This document shows, one piece after another, positions 15,161 to 25,088 of a stretch of DNA of 64,000 nucleotides. Numbering within the stretch: the first letter of the stretch is position 1; each line of letters starts with the position of its first letter. The position numbers were made by a program, and so were the translations under genes. The notes beneath the pieces were generated by a model. The model was not told where the DNA came from. It worked only from the letters and a program-made list of their open reading frames with translations, and did no database searches. The DNA comes from Tabrizicola thermarum (GTDB lineage Bacteria > Pseudomonadota > Alphaproteobacteria > Rhodobacterales > Rhodobacteraceae), in the NCBI RefSeq assembly GCF_003574395.1, contig NZ_QMJY01000014.1:50395-114394 (forward strand), written 5' to 3'.

Positions 15161-16723
15161 ATGACCCAAGACAAGGTCGTCATCTTCGACACCACGCTCC
15201 GCGACGGCGAACAAAGCCCGGGCGCGACCATGACTCACGAGGAAAAGCTCGAGATCGCCTCCCTCCTCGACGAGATGGGGGTGGACATCATCGAGGCGGG
15301 CTTCCCCATCGCCAGCGAAGGCGACTTTGCCGCCGTGACGGAAATCGCGAAACGGGCGAAGAACTCCACCATCTGCGGCCTCGCCCGGGCGAACTTCAAG
15401 GACATCGACCGCTGCTGGGAGGCCGTTCGCCACGCGAAATCGCCGCGCATCCACACCTTCATCGGCACCTCGCCGCTGCACCGCGCGATCCCGAACCTCG
15501 ACATGGACCAGATGGCCGACCGCATCCACGAGACGGTCACCCATGCCCGCAACCTCTGCGACAACGTCCAGTGGTCGCCGATGGACGCGACGCGGACGGA
15601 ACCCGACTATCTCTGCCGCGTGGTGGAAATCGCGATCAAGGCCGGGGCTACGACGATCAACATCCCCGACACGGTCGGCTACACCTACCCGATGGAGTCG
15701 GCGAAGATCATCCGCATGCTGCTGGAGCGGGTGCCCGGTGCCGACACCATCATCTTCGCCACCCACTGCCACAACGACCTCGGCATGGCGACGGCGAATG
15801 CTCTGGCGGCCGTCGAAGCGGGCGCCCGCCAGATCGAATGCACGATCAACGGCCTGGGCGAACGCGCGGGCAACACCGCGCTGGAAGAGGTCGTGATGGC
15901 AATGCGGGTCAGGAACGACATCCTGCCCTACCGGACGGGCATCGACACGACCAAGATCATGAACCTGTCGCGCCGGGTCAGCCAGGTGTCCGGCTTCCCG
16001 GTCCAGTTCAACAAGGCCATCGTCGGCAAGAACGCCTTCCTGCACGAAAGCGGCATCCATCAGGACGGCGTCCTGAAGAACGTCCAGACCTTCGAGATCA
16101 TGCGGCCCGAGGATATCGGGCTGACCGCGAAGAACATCGCCATGGGCAAGCATTCCGGCCGGGCCGCGCTGCGGGCGAAGCTCAAGGAGCTGGGCTTCGA
16201 TCTGGCCGACAACCAGCTGAACGATGTCTTCGTCCGCTTCAAGGCTCTGGCCGACCGCAAGAAGGAAGTCTATGATGACGACCTGATCGCGCTGGTCTCG
16301 GATGAACAGACCAACGATGCCTACGAATACCTGCAACTGAAGAAGCTGCGGGTCGTCTGCGGGACGGAAGGCCCGCAAGAGGCGGACATGATCCTGTCGA
16401 TCGACGGCAAGGACCACCACATCGACGCGACCGGCGACGGGCCGGTGGATGCGGCCTTCAACTGCGTGAAGATGCTCTTCCCCCACAAGGCCCGCCTTCA
16501 GGTCTATCAGGTCCATGCTGTGACCGAGGGGACGGACGCGCAGGCCACGGTCAGCGTCCGGCTGGAGGAGGACGGGCGGATCGTCACCGGGTCCTCGGCC
16601 GATACCGACACCATCGTCGCCTCGACCCGGGCCTATATCAACGCGCTGAACCGCCTCATCATCCGGCGGCAGAAGACGGCGCCGGGCGAGGATGTGAAGA
16701 CCGTCTCTTACCACGGCGAGTAA
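15161..16723 (+). CDS. leuA: 2-isopropylmalate synthase
   Basis: A 520-residue LeuA. The catalytic TIM barrel (about 1-270) begins with the DTTLRDGEQSPGATM signature and carries the metal-binding HCHNDLGMATANAL; the flexible subdomains follow (HESGIHQDGVL, GKHSGRAALR) and the C-terminal leucine-binding regulatory domain (about 390-510) is complete. It condenses acetyl-CoA with 2-oxoisovalerate, the first committed step of leucine synthesis, in the cytoplasm. The ATG at 161 bases past the leader start is preceded by an AAGGAC-type site. Two levels of leucine control are likely: feedback on the enzyme and attenuation through the upstream leader. Confidence 0.97.
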   Translation: MTQDKVVIFDTTLRDGEQSPGATMTHEEKLEIASLLDEMGVDIIEAGFPIASEGDFAAVTEIAKRAKNSTICGLARANFKDIDRCWEAVRHAKSPRIHTFIGTSPLHRAIPNLDMDQMADRIHETVTHARNLCDNVQWSPMDATRTEPDYLCRVVEIAIKAGATTINIPDTVGYTYPMESAKIIRMLLERVPGADTIIFATHCHNDLGMATANALAAVEAGARQIECTINGLGERAGNTALEEVVMAMRVRNDILPYRTGIDTTKIMNLSRRVSQVSGFPVQFNKAIVGKNAFLHESGIHQDGVLKNVQTFEIMRPEDIGLTAKNIAMGKHSGRAALRAKLKELGFDLADNQLNDVFVRFKALADRKKEVYDDDLIALVSDEQTNDAYEYLQLKKLRVVCGTEGPQEADMILSIDGKDHHIDATGDGPVDAAFNCVKMLFPHKARLQVYQVHAVTEGTDAQATVSVRLEEDGRIVTGSSADTDTIVASTRAYINALNRLIIRRQKTAPGEDVKTVSYHGE

Positions 16724-16729
16724 GCGATC

Positions 16730-16762
16730 GGCCCCGGTGCGCCGCGCGCGGCGGCTGGGGCC
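16730..16762 (+). terminator. GC-rich hairpin after leuA, probable terminator
   Basis: GGCCCC (16730-16735) pairs with GGGGCC (16757-16762), enclosing a second GCCGC/GCGGC stem, seven bases past the leuA stop. No T-run follows, so termination may be weak or factor-dependent. The remainder of the gap up to 16826 holds a repeat-like block described in the findings. Confidence 0.4.
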
Positions 16763-16826
16763 ACCTTCATGAAATCAAGGACTTGTCTGCGGGCGTTCAG
16801 GGATCGTTAGCCATGATGCCCGCAAG

Positions 16827-17576
16827 CTAAAGCGAACCGAACCAACCCCTCAGTGCGTTGGCATGGGCGAAAAGCGCCGGGTCTTTCGACCAATGGTCAA
16901 GCAGGTCCGACCATCGCAGCGCCACGAAGGTCACGTCGTCGCCCTTCACCGCGCGGGCGAAGTCGGCGACCTCGGCCCGGTGGCGGGTGATGGCGTCCGG
17001 CGAGACCGGCTTGCCGCTGGCCCACTGGGCAGGCTCGGCATGGAGGTAGACCAGCACCGCCCCCCGCGCCCGTTTGACGCTTTGCGTCCGCAGACCGTAG
17101 GCGTGTTTCACCAGTTGCACCGCATCGAGATGCCGGTAGGTCTGCTTGCCATCCGCCAAGGCCCGGCGCATCGCGGTGAACCGGGCCATGCCATTGCCCC
17201 AGTCGCGGCTGTCACAGGCCTCGGAGAAACTGGCGGCCTTGCCGGGGCGGAAGGGTTCGTACCGCTTCGATTCCACCCCGACCAGGGTCGTCGGCGTGGT
17301 GATCACGGCATCGAGCCAGGGGTGGCGGCCCCCGGTCCAGGGAAAGCGCATCTCGGCCTCGATCTCCACCGCTTCCGGCTGGCCCATCGGCACGCCGGGC
17401 AGTGGCGGAAGGGCCTGCGGGCGGTTCAGGAACCAGCCGAAGGCGTTGGCGACAAGGGCTGCCGAGGACTCCGGGCTGTCGAACTTGCCCGAGGCCAGTT
17501 CGCTGGCGGGGGATCGCTTCAAGGCGGCCAGAACGGCCTCGGCGGGAACGCCGGGCAGGAAGGCGGCGTCCGTCAT
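16827..17576 (-). CDS. PD-(D/E)XK nuclease-superfamily-like protein (PGN_0703-type)
   Basis: A 249-residue protein. The segment PWLDAVITTPTTLVGVESKRYEPFR fits the PD-(D/E)XK core pattern: an acidic residue (D in WLDAVI), a beta strand, then E-S-K. This resembles the PGN_0703-like restriction-endonuclease-fold family. No methyltransferase or specificity subunit accompanies it, so it is unlikely to be a classical restriction system. Its ATG overlaps the stop of the upstream SDR gene (ATGA), so both are co-translated. The function is unknown; catalytic competence rests on motif reading only. Confidence 0.7.
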   Translation of the reverse strand: MTDAAFLPGVPAEAVLAALKRSPASELASGKFDSPESSAALVANAFGWFLNRPQALPPLPGVPMGQPEAVEIEAEMRFPWTGGRHPWLDAVITTPTTLVGVESKRYEPFRPGKAASFSEACDSRDWGNGMARFTAMRRALADGKQTYRHLDAVQLVKHAYGLRTQSVKRARGAVLVYLHAEPAQWASGKPVSPDAITRHRAEVADFARAVKGDDVTFVALRWSDLLDHWSKDPALFAHANALRGWFGSL

Positions 17577-18328
17577 CCCTTCATCTCTTGCACCGTATTC
17601 CCGCCGTCCACAACCAGCATCGCCCCGGTGACATAGGAGGCTTCGTCCGAGGCGAGGAACAGCGCGCAGGCGGCGACTTCCTCGGGCCGGCCGGGGCGGC
17701 CGACCGGGGTGCGGGTTCCGGCGACGATCTCGTCCGGGCTGGAGCTTTCGGTGGCGATCCAGCCCGGCAGGACCGCGTTGCAGGTCACCCCGCGCGGCCC
17801 GTATTCCAGCGCGATCGACCGCGTCATGCCGGTGATCGCGGCCTTGGCGGTGGCATAGGCGGATGAGCCGTCGATGGTCACCACGGGCCCGGTGACGGAG
17901 GAGATGTTGACGATCCGGCCGAACCGTCGCGCGGCCATGCCGGGCAGCGCGGCGCGGCAGCAGTGGAAGGTGGTGTTGATGTTCAGCGCCATGTGATGCG
18001 CCCAGACCTCGTCGGTCCAGTCGGCCAGATGCCCGCGCGGCACGTCGAGGCCGGTCTGCACCATGCCCGCGTTGTTCACCAGAATCTCGACCGGGCCCAG
18101 CTGCGCCTCGACCGCCGCGAACAGGCCCGCGACCTGCGCCGGGTCGGTCAGGTCGGCGATGTGCGACATCGCGCCAAGCTCTTCCCCGCGGGCGTGGATA
18201 CGTCCGGTCGTGGCCGTGACGCAGACCCTTGCACCCCCGGCCGCCAGCGCCCGGGCGATGGCGAAACCGATTCCCCCCGGCGCCCCGGCCCCCGTCACCA
18301 GTGCCACGCGCCCTGCCACCCCTGTCAT
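17573..18328 (-). CDS. Short-chain dehydrogenase/reductase (SDR)
   Basis: A 251-residue classical SDR: cofactor motif VTGAGAPGGIGFAIARAL, the NNAG motif in ILVNNAGM, and the catalytic SSVTG...SAYATAKAA (Ser-Tyr-Lys). The C-terminus VTGAMLVVDGGNTVQ is standard. Such enzymes reduce or oxidise carbonyl/alcohol substrates with NAD(P)H; the substrate is not determinable. The ATG at 18328 gives the usual short lead to the Rossmann fold and has GGGGG upstream; another in-frame ATG at 18340 would add four residues. It is co-translated with the nuclease-like gene downstream. Confidence 0.9.
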   Translation of the reverse strand: MTGVAGRVALVTGAGAPGGIGFAIARALAAGGARVCVTATTGRIHARGEELGAMSHIADLTDPAQVAGLFAAVEAQLGPVEILVNNAGMVQTGLDVPRGHLADWTDEVWAHHMALNINTTFHCCRAALPGMAARRFGRIVNISSVTGPVVTIDGSSAYATAKAAITGMTRSIALEYGPRGVTCNAVLPGWIATESSSPDEIVAGTRTPVGRPGRPEEVAACALFLASDEASYVTGAMLVVDGGNTVQEMKG

Positions 18329-18399
18329 CGCCGCCCCCATGTCTTTCGCCGATCCTTGCCACCATATCGGAAAACTGAAAGGTTGTCCGGCCGGAATAG

Positions 18400-19608
<1,209 letters not shown>

Positions 19609-19642
19609 GGCCCGCTGGCCGATGGCGATGGAAGGCTGACCC

Positions 19643-20644
19643 TTGGCCAGGAACCGCACCGCACCCGAGGACTATTCGCGCCCGCTGCGCAGGCTTCTGG
19701 TCTGGCTGGCAGTGCTGATGCTTTTGGGCTTGTTCATCCTGTGGCGGATCGACAGCCCGCGGGTGGAACGGTTCCGCGCGGCGCTGGTCGACGCGGTGGT
19801 GCCGAATTTCGACTGGGCGATGGCCCCGGTGACGGCGGTCGCGGGGATGATCGACGATTTCCAGTCCTACACGCGCATCTACGAACAGAACCAGGAGCTG
19901 AAGCGCGAGTTGCAGCAGATGAAGGCCTGGAAAGAGGCGGCGTTGCAGCTGGAGCAGAAGAACGCGCGGCTTCTGGACCTGAACAAGGTGCGGCTGGACC
20001 CGAAGCTGACCTATGTGACGGGCGTGGTGATGGCGGATTCCGGCTCGCCCTTCCGGCAGTCTGTCCTTCTGAACGTGGGCGCGCGGGATGGCATCCGTGA
20101 CGGATGGGCGACGATGGACGGGATCGGTCTGGTGGGCCGGATTTCCGGGGTCGGGCCGCGGACCAGCCGGGTGATCCTTGTCACCGATTCGAACAGCCGG
20201 ATCCCGGTGACGATCCAGCCGTCCGGGCAGAAGGCGCTGCTCTCGGGCGACAACTCGCCCCTGCCGCCGCTGGAGTTCATCGAGGACACCGACGAAGTCC
20301 GCCCGGGCGACCGGGTGGTGACTTCGGGCGATGGCGCGGTGTTCCCGGCCGGGCTTCTGGTCGGGCAGGTGGCGCTGGGGACCGACAAGCGGCTGCGGGT
20401 GGTGCTGGCGGCGGACTATCAGCGGCTGGAGTTCCTGCGCGTGCTGCGCAGCCACGAGCTGGAGCCGATCACCGATCCCGGCAGCCTGGTGGCTCCGCCG
20501 GCGGGTCAGCCCCTGCCCGACGGTTCGACCGGGGCGGCCGAGGCGGCAGCCGGAGCCCCGCCCACGGCAACCGAGGGCGGCAATGTCGAGGCCGCCGGGT
20601 CGGGCGATGCCGAGGGCCCGGTGACGGAGGCCGGCGATGGTTGA
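19643..20644 (+). CDS. mreC: Rod shape-determining protein MreC
   Basis: A 333-residue bitopic protein: a membrane helix at about residues 16-35, a coiled coil at about 75-115 (QNQELKRELQQMKAWKEAALQLEQKNARLLDL region), then the periplasmic double beta-barrel, and an Ala/Gly/Glu-rich tail of about 55 residues. The start is TTG at 19643, supported by GGAAGG upstream and by the usual short basic N-terminus. It links MreB to PBP2 in the periplasm. Its last eight bases overlap mreD. Confidence 0.95.
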   Translation: MARNRTAPEDYSRPLRRLLVWLAVLMLLGLFILWRIDSPRVERFRAALVDAVVPNFDWAMAPVTAVAGMIDDFQSYTRIYEQNQELKRELQQMKAWKEAALQLEQKNARLLDLNKVRLDPKLTYVTGVVMADSGSPFRQSVLLNVGARDGIRDGWATMDGIGLVGRISGVGPRTSRVILVTDSNSRIPVTIQPSGQKALLSGDNSPLPPLEFIEDTDEVRPGDRVVTSGDGAVFPAGLLVGQVALGTDKRLRVVLAADYQRLEFLRVLRSHELEPITDPGSLVAPPAGQPLPDGSTGAAEAAAGAPPTATEGGNVEAAGSGDAEGPVTEAGDG

Positions 20645-21176
20645 GTTCTGGCGGCAGGAGCACTGGATCTTCCGCGGGCTGTTCCTGGTCATCGCGCTGC
20701 TTCTCTTGTTCCTGCGACTTCTGCCGCTGGGCAACGCCCCTGGCGCGCTGCCGGGACCGGACATCCTGTTGTGCGTGACCCTTGCCTGGATCGTGCGGCG
20801 CCCCGATTTCCTGCCGATGCCGCTGATTCTGGCCGTCTTTCTGCTTGAGGACCTGATCCTGATCCGCCCCCCCGGCCTCTGGACCGCCATCGTGATCCTG
20901 GCGACAGAGTTCCTGCGCGGCCGCATCCAGCTGACGCGCGAGCTGAGCTTTCTGGTCGAATGGCTCCTGGTCTCGGGTCTCATGCTGGGCATGATGCTGG
21001 TCTATCGGATGACTCTGGGGCTGGCCTTCGTGCCGCAGGCGCCTTTCGGCTTTGCCATCGTGCAGGTCCTGTGGTCGATCGCGGTCTATCCGGTGGTCGT
21101 GGGCCTGTCGCGGCTGGCGCTTGACCTGCGCAAGCCCGCGACGGGCGAAGTGGACGATTTCGGGAGACGCTTGTGA
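20637..21176 (+). CDS. mreD: Rod shape-determining membrane protein MreD
   Basis: A 179-residue, largely hydrophobic protein with five to six spans, in the expected place between mreC and the PBP2 gene. Sequence conservation of MreD is low, so position and topology carry the call. The ATG lies inside the mreC end and its TGA overlaps the GTG start of the next gene, indicating tight translational coupling. Confidence 0.9.
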   Translation: MVEFWRQEHWIFRGLFLVIALLLLFLRLLPLGNAPGALPGPDILLCVTLAWIVRRPDFLPMPLILAVFLLEDLILIRPPGLWTAIVILATEFLRGRIQLTRELSFLVEWLLVSGLMLGMMLVYRMTLGLAFVPQAPFGFAIVQVLWSIAVYPVVVGLSRLALDLRKPATGEVDDFGRRL

Positions 21177-23119
21177 GACGGACGGCCCGCGAGACCGAGG
21201 CAAGCAACCGCACGCTCAACCGCCGCACGCTGATGCTGGGCGGCGCGATGGGTGCCATGATCGCCGTTCTGGGCGCCCGGATGCGCTATCTTCAGGTGGA
21301 CCAGGCCGACGAGTTCAAGCTACTGGCCGAGGAGAACCGGATCAACATCCGCCTGATCCCGCCCGAACGCGGCATCATCATGGATCGCAACGGCAAGGTC
21401 ATCGCCGGCAACGAACAGAACTACCGCGTCGTCATCACCCGCGAGGCGGCGGGCGATGTCGATCTGGTGATGCGCCGCCTGGCCACCATCATTCCGATGA
21501 CCGCCGAGGAGATGCAGGCCAGCATCGACGCGGTAAAGGCCGTCCGCGCCTTCGTGCCGGTCACGGTTGCCGAGCGCCTGTCCTGGGAGGATTTCTCGAA
21601 AGTCGCGGTCAACGCCCCCGCCCTGCCCGGCGTGGTGCCCGAAGTGGGCCAGTCCCGCCGCTATCCGCTGGACACCGATTTCGCCCATGTCGTGGGCTAT
21701 GTCGGCCCGGTCAGCGAGAAGGACCTCGAGGGGTTGGAGAACCCCGATCCGCTGCTGCGCATCCCCAAGTTCCAGATCGGCAAGATCGGCGTCGAGAAAT
21801 GGATGGAGGACACGCTGCGCGGCCATGCCGGGACCAAGCGGATCGAGGTCAACTCGGCCGGGCGGGTCATGCGGGAACTGGAGCGGCAGGAGGGTCAACC
21901 CGGGTCGGATATCCGGCTGACCATCGACGCCGATATCCAGAACTTTGCCCAGGCGCGGCTGGGCGAGGAAAGCGCGGCGGTCGTGGTGATCGACGTGACC
22001 AACGGCGACATCATCTGCTGCGCCTCGTCGCCCTCGTTCGACCCGAACCTCTTCGTGCGCGGGATCAGCCACGCCGAGTACAAGCTGCTGACCGAAAACG
22101 ATCACCGGCCACTGGCGAACAAGACGGTGTCCGGGGCCTATCCCCCGGGATCGACCTTCAAGATGGTGACGGCCCTGGCGGCGCTTGAGGCCGGGGTGGT
22201 GAACGCCGATACCAAGGTCAGCTGCCCCGGCTATATCGAATTCGGCGGGCGGCGGTTCCACTGCTGGAAGCGTTCCGGCCATGGCACGGTGCGGCTGGCG
22301 CGCAGCCTGGCGGAAAGCTGCGACGTCTATTTCTACGAGATCGCGCAGAAGGTCGGCATCGACAAGATCGCCGAGATGGGCCGCAAGCTGGGCCTTGGCC
22401 ACAAGTTCGAGCTTCCCATGTCCGCCGTGACCGAGGGCAACATGCCCGACAAGGCCTGGAAACTGACCCGGCACAAGCAGGAATGGCGGATCGGCGACAC
22501 GATCAACGCCTCGATCGGACAGGGCTATGTGCTGACCTCGCCCCTGCAACTGGCGGTGATGACCGCCCGGATCGCCAGCGGTCGCGCCGTGGCACCCCGG
22601 CTGGTGCGGATGATCGACAACCAGGAACTGCCGGTGGCCGAGGCCCCGCCGCTGGAGGTCTCGCCCGAATACCTGGCCGCGGTCCGGTCCGGGATGCACG
22701 AGGTGGTGAACGGAGAGCACGGCACCGCCAAGTCCAGCCGCATCGTGGACCCGACGATGGTGATGGCGGGCAAGACCGGCACCAGCCAGGTGCGCAACAT
22801 TTCCAAGGCCGAGCGCGAGGCCGGGGTGATCTCGAACGACGACCTGCCCTGGAACCGCCGCGACCATGCGCTGTTCGTGGGCTTTGCGCCCTATGATGCG
22901 CCGCGCTATGCGGTGGCTGTGGTGGTCGAACACGGCGGGGGCGGCTCGACCGCTGCGGCCCCCATCGCCCGCGACGTGATCCTGCGCGCGATGTCGGACG
23001 GCCTGCCGTCGCTGGATGCCTATCCCGCCAGCCAGCGCGGCCGGATCGAGACCATGCTGAAAGAACTGCCGCTGCGCGATCCGGTGACGGGCCGGCCGCA
23101 GGACAAGACCGCGACATAG
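21173..23119 (+). CDS. mrdA: Penicillin-binding protein 2 (peptidoglycan transpeptidase)
   Basis: A 648-residue class B PBP. An N-terminal membrane anchor (about 15-35) precedes the PBP dimerisation/pedestal domain with PPERGIIMDRNGKVIA. The transpeptidase domain has the serine nucleophile Ser327 in YPPGSTFKM, the SxN-like SCD element in LAESCDVYFYEIAQ, and KTGTSQ near residue 540. It cross-links peptidoglycan during lateral wall growth as partner of RodA. It uses a GTG start overlapping the mreD stop. The unusual SCD in place of SxN is common in PBP2s. Confidence 0.96.
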   Translation: MRRTARETEASNRTLNRRTLMLGGAMGAMIAVLGARMRYLQVDQADEFKLLAEENRINIRLIPPERGIIMDRNGKVIAGNEQNYRVVITREAAGDVDLVMRRLATIIPMTAEEMQASIDAVKAVRAFVPVTVAERLSWEDFSKVAVNAPALPGVVPEVGQSRRYPLDTDFAHVVGYVGPVSEKDLEGLENPDPLLRIPKFQIGKIGVEKWMEDTLRGHAGTKRIEVNSAGRVMRELERQEGQPGSDIRLTIDADIQNFAQARLGEESAAVVVIDVTNGDIICCASSPSFDPNLFVRGISHAEYKLLTENDHRPLANKTVSGAYPPGSTFKMVTALAALEAGVVNADTKVSCPGYIEFGGRRFHCWKRSGHGTVRLARSLAESCDVYFYEIAQKVGIDKIAEMGRKLGLGHKFELPMSAVTEGNMPDKAWKLTRHKQEWRIGDTINASIGQGYVLTSPLQLAVMTARIASGRAVAPRLVRMIDNQELPVAEAPPLEVSPEYLAAVRSGMHEVVNGEHGTAKSSRIVDPTMVMAGKTGTSQVRNISKAEREAGVISNDDLPWNRRDHALFVGFAPYDAPRYAVAVVVEHGGGGSTAAAPIARDVILRAMSDGLPSLDAYPASQRGRIETMLKELPLRDPVTGRPQDKTAT

Positions 23120-23129
23120 GGGCCGGACG

Positions 23130-24269
23130 ATGAGCTTTCTGGAATACCGCGTCAAGCAGGCTCCGACCGGGCTGCGCAAGGTCCTTTATCTCAACTGGCC
23201 GCTGGTGATCCTGGTGACTGCCGTCGCCTCGGTCGGGTTCCTGATGCTCTATTCCATCGCGGGCGGGAACCTCGACACCTGGGCCAGGCCCCAGATGGAG
23301 CGGTTCGGCGTCGGCATGGTGCTGATGTTCATCGTGGCTCTGACGCCGATCTGGTTCTGGCGGTCGATGTCGGGGGTGGCCTATGCCGTGGCCTTCCTGC
23401 TTCTGATCGTGGTGGAACTGTTCGGCACAGTGGGCATGGGCGCACAGCGCTGGATCGACCTGGGGTTCATCCGCCTGCAACCGTCCGAGATGATGAAATT
23501 CACGCTCGTGATGCTGCTGGCGGTCTATTACGACTGGCTGGACCCCAAGCTGGTGTCGCGGCCGCTGTATGTGCTGATCCCGGTGGTGATGATCGTGGCG
23601 CCGACGGTTCTGGTGCTGATGCAGCCGAACCTTGGCACCTCGTTGATGCTGATCCTCGCCGGGGCCACGGTGATGTTCGTCGCCGGTGTGTCGCTGTGGT
23701 ATTTCGGCGCGGTCCTCGCGCTGGGGGTATCGGCGATCGTGGGCGTCTTCACGCTGCGCGGCACGCCCTGGCAGTTCCTGCACGACTACCAGTACAAGCG
23801 GATCGACACGTTCCTCGACCCCTCGGCCGATCCGCTGGGCGCAGGCTACAACATCATCCAGGCCAAGATCGCGCTGGGGTCCGGCGGGTGGAGCGGCAAG
23901 GGCTTCATGCAGGGCACGCAGAGCCGCCTAAACTTCCTGCCGGAAAAGCACACCGACTTCATCTTCACCACTTTGGCCGAGGAATTCGGCTTTGTCGGGG
24001 CCTTCTCGCTTCTGGCGCTTTATGCGCTGATCATCGGGTTCTGCCTGGTGGCGGCATTCCAGAACCGCGACCGGTTCTCGGCGCTGCTTATCATCGGTGT
24101 GGCGGCGAACTTCTTCTTCTACATCGCGGTGAACCTGTCGATGGTGATGGGCATGGCCCCGGTGGTTGGCGTGCCCTTGCCGCTGCTGAGCTATGGCGGG
24201 TCGGCGATGATGGTGCTGCTGGTCGGCTTCGGCCTGGTGCAGAGCGCGCATGTGCACAGGCCGCGCTGA
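23130..24269 (+). CDS. rodA: SEDS peptidoglycan glycosyltransferase RodA
   Basis: A 379-residue SEDS protein with about ten spans. Typical SEDS elements are present: GAQRWIDLGFIRLQPSEMMK, the long extracellular loop with the catalytic-region segment LPEKHTDFIFTTLAEEFGF, and the C-terminal PLPLLSYGGSAMM. It polymerises lipid II into glycan strands in complex with PBP2, encoded ten bases upstream. The stop is directly followed by the ATG of the DUF1345 gene. Confidence 0.97.
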   Translation: MSFLEYRVKQAPTGLRKVLYLNWPLVILVTAVASVGFLMLYSIAGGNLDTWARPQMERFGVGMVLMFIVALTPIWFWRSMSGVAYAVAFLLLIVVELFGTVGMGAQRWIDLGFIRLQPSEMMKFTLVMLLAVYYDWLDPKLVSRPLYVLIPVVMIVAPTVLVLMQPNLGTSLMLILAGATVMFVAGVSLWYFGAVLALGVSAIVGVFTLRGTPWQFLHDYQYKRIDTFLDPSADPLGAGYNIIQAKIALGSGGWSGKGFMQGTQSRLNFLPEKHTDFIFTTLAEEFGFVGAFSLLALYALIIGFCLVAAFQNRDRFSALLIIGVAANFFFYIAVNLSMVMGMAPVVGVPLPLLSYGGSAMMVLLVGFGLVQSAHVHRPR

Positions 24270-24896
24270 ATGAACCTTCTCCGGCGCCACGGACGGTTTC
24301 TGCTGTCCTTCTGCCTTGGGCTCGGCGCCGGACTGGGTGGCTGGGCCCTGTCCTTCCCCCCCGTCTTTGCCCTGCTTGCGGGGGCGGATGTCCTGTTCCT
24401 GACCTACCTCCTCCTCACCGCCCGGATCGTCGGTCAGACCAGCGCGGATGACCTGCGCCGCCATGCCGAGGAGGAGGACGAGGGCGTGGCCCTGATCCTG
24501 TTTCTGGCGGGGTTTGCGGTGCTGGCCAGCGTGGCGGCGATCACCATCGTGCTGAACGCCGACGAAAGCAGCCTGTACGCACGGCTGGCCGCGTTGGTCA
24601 GCCTGCCGCTTGGCTGGGCTACCGTCCACTCGCTGATGGCCTTCCATTACGCCTACCTGCATTACCGCTCTGCGCCCCCGGGAGAAGGCCTGGACTTCCC
24701 GGGCAAGGGCGATCCCGACGCATGGGATTTCCTGTATGCCAGCTTCACCATAGGCATGACCGCCCAGGTTTCCGATGTCGAGGTCACCACCCGCCCGCTG
24801 CGCCGGGCGGTTCTGGTGCATGGCGTGGCAAGTTTCTTCTACAACACCGGTATCCTTGCGCTCGCGGTGAACGCCGCCGTGACGGCCGGTCCGTAG
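24270..24896 (+). CDS. DUF1345 family membrane protein
   Basis: A 208-residue protein with about five hydrophobic segments and the DUF1345 hallmarks FLYASFTIGMTAQVSDV and the preceding HYAYLHYR. The function of the family is unknown. Its ATG begins at the base after the rodA stop codon, so it is translated with the elongasome genes; whether it takes part in cell shape is not known. A cluster of three perfect hairpins follows and probably ends the operon. Confidence 0.88.
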   Translation: MNLLRRHGRFLLSFCLGLGAGLGGWALSFPPVFALLAGADVLFLTYLLLTARIVGQTSADDLRRHAEEEDEGVALILFLAGFAVLASVAAITIVLNADESSLYARLAALVSLPLGWATVHSLMAFHYAYLHYRSAPPGEGLDFPGKGDPDAWDFLYASFTIGMTAQVSDVEVTTRPLRRAVLVHGVASFFYNTGILALAVNAAVTAGP

Positions 24897-24898
24897 CG

Positions 24899-24966
24899 CC
24901 GATTTCTTCGCAGAAATCGGACCGGAGCCTTTGAAGGCTCCGAACCGGAATTTTGGAAAATTCCGG
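24899..24966 (+). repeat. Three consecutive perfect hairpins after the mre operon
   Basis: Hairpin one pairs 24899-24907 with 24912-24920 (CCGATTTCT/AGAAATCGG). Hairpin two pairs 24923-24931 with 24934-24942 (CGGAGCCTT/AAGGCTCCG). Hairpin three pairs 24945-24954 with 24957-24966 (CCGGAATTTT/AAAATTCCGG). All arms are perfect, and the units are separated by only two bases. The first begins two bases after the DUF1345 stop, so this could act as a terminator or 3' stabiliser; the modular build suggests a dispersed intergenic element. Confidence 0.7.
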
Positions 24967-25088
24967 CGCGCGCCCGGACATGGGCGCAACGGAACAGGGT
25001 TGACAATCGCTGAATGTCCACGGCCAACCTGTTGAAAATCCTTGCCCCGAAATCCTGCCCACGCGTGGGCACCCCGAAAGCCTCACCC

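Noticed and set aside
16827..17576. Restriction-modification system
   Set aside because: No methyltransferase or specificity gene nearby, so only the nuclease-like fold is claimed.
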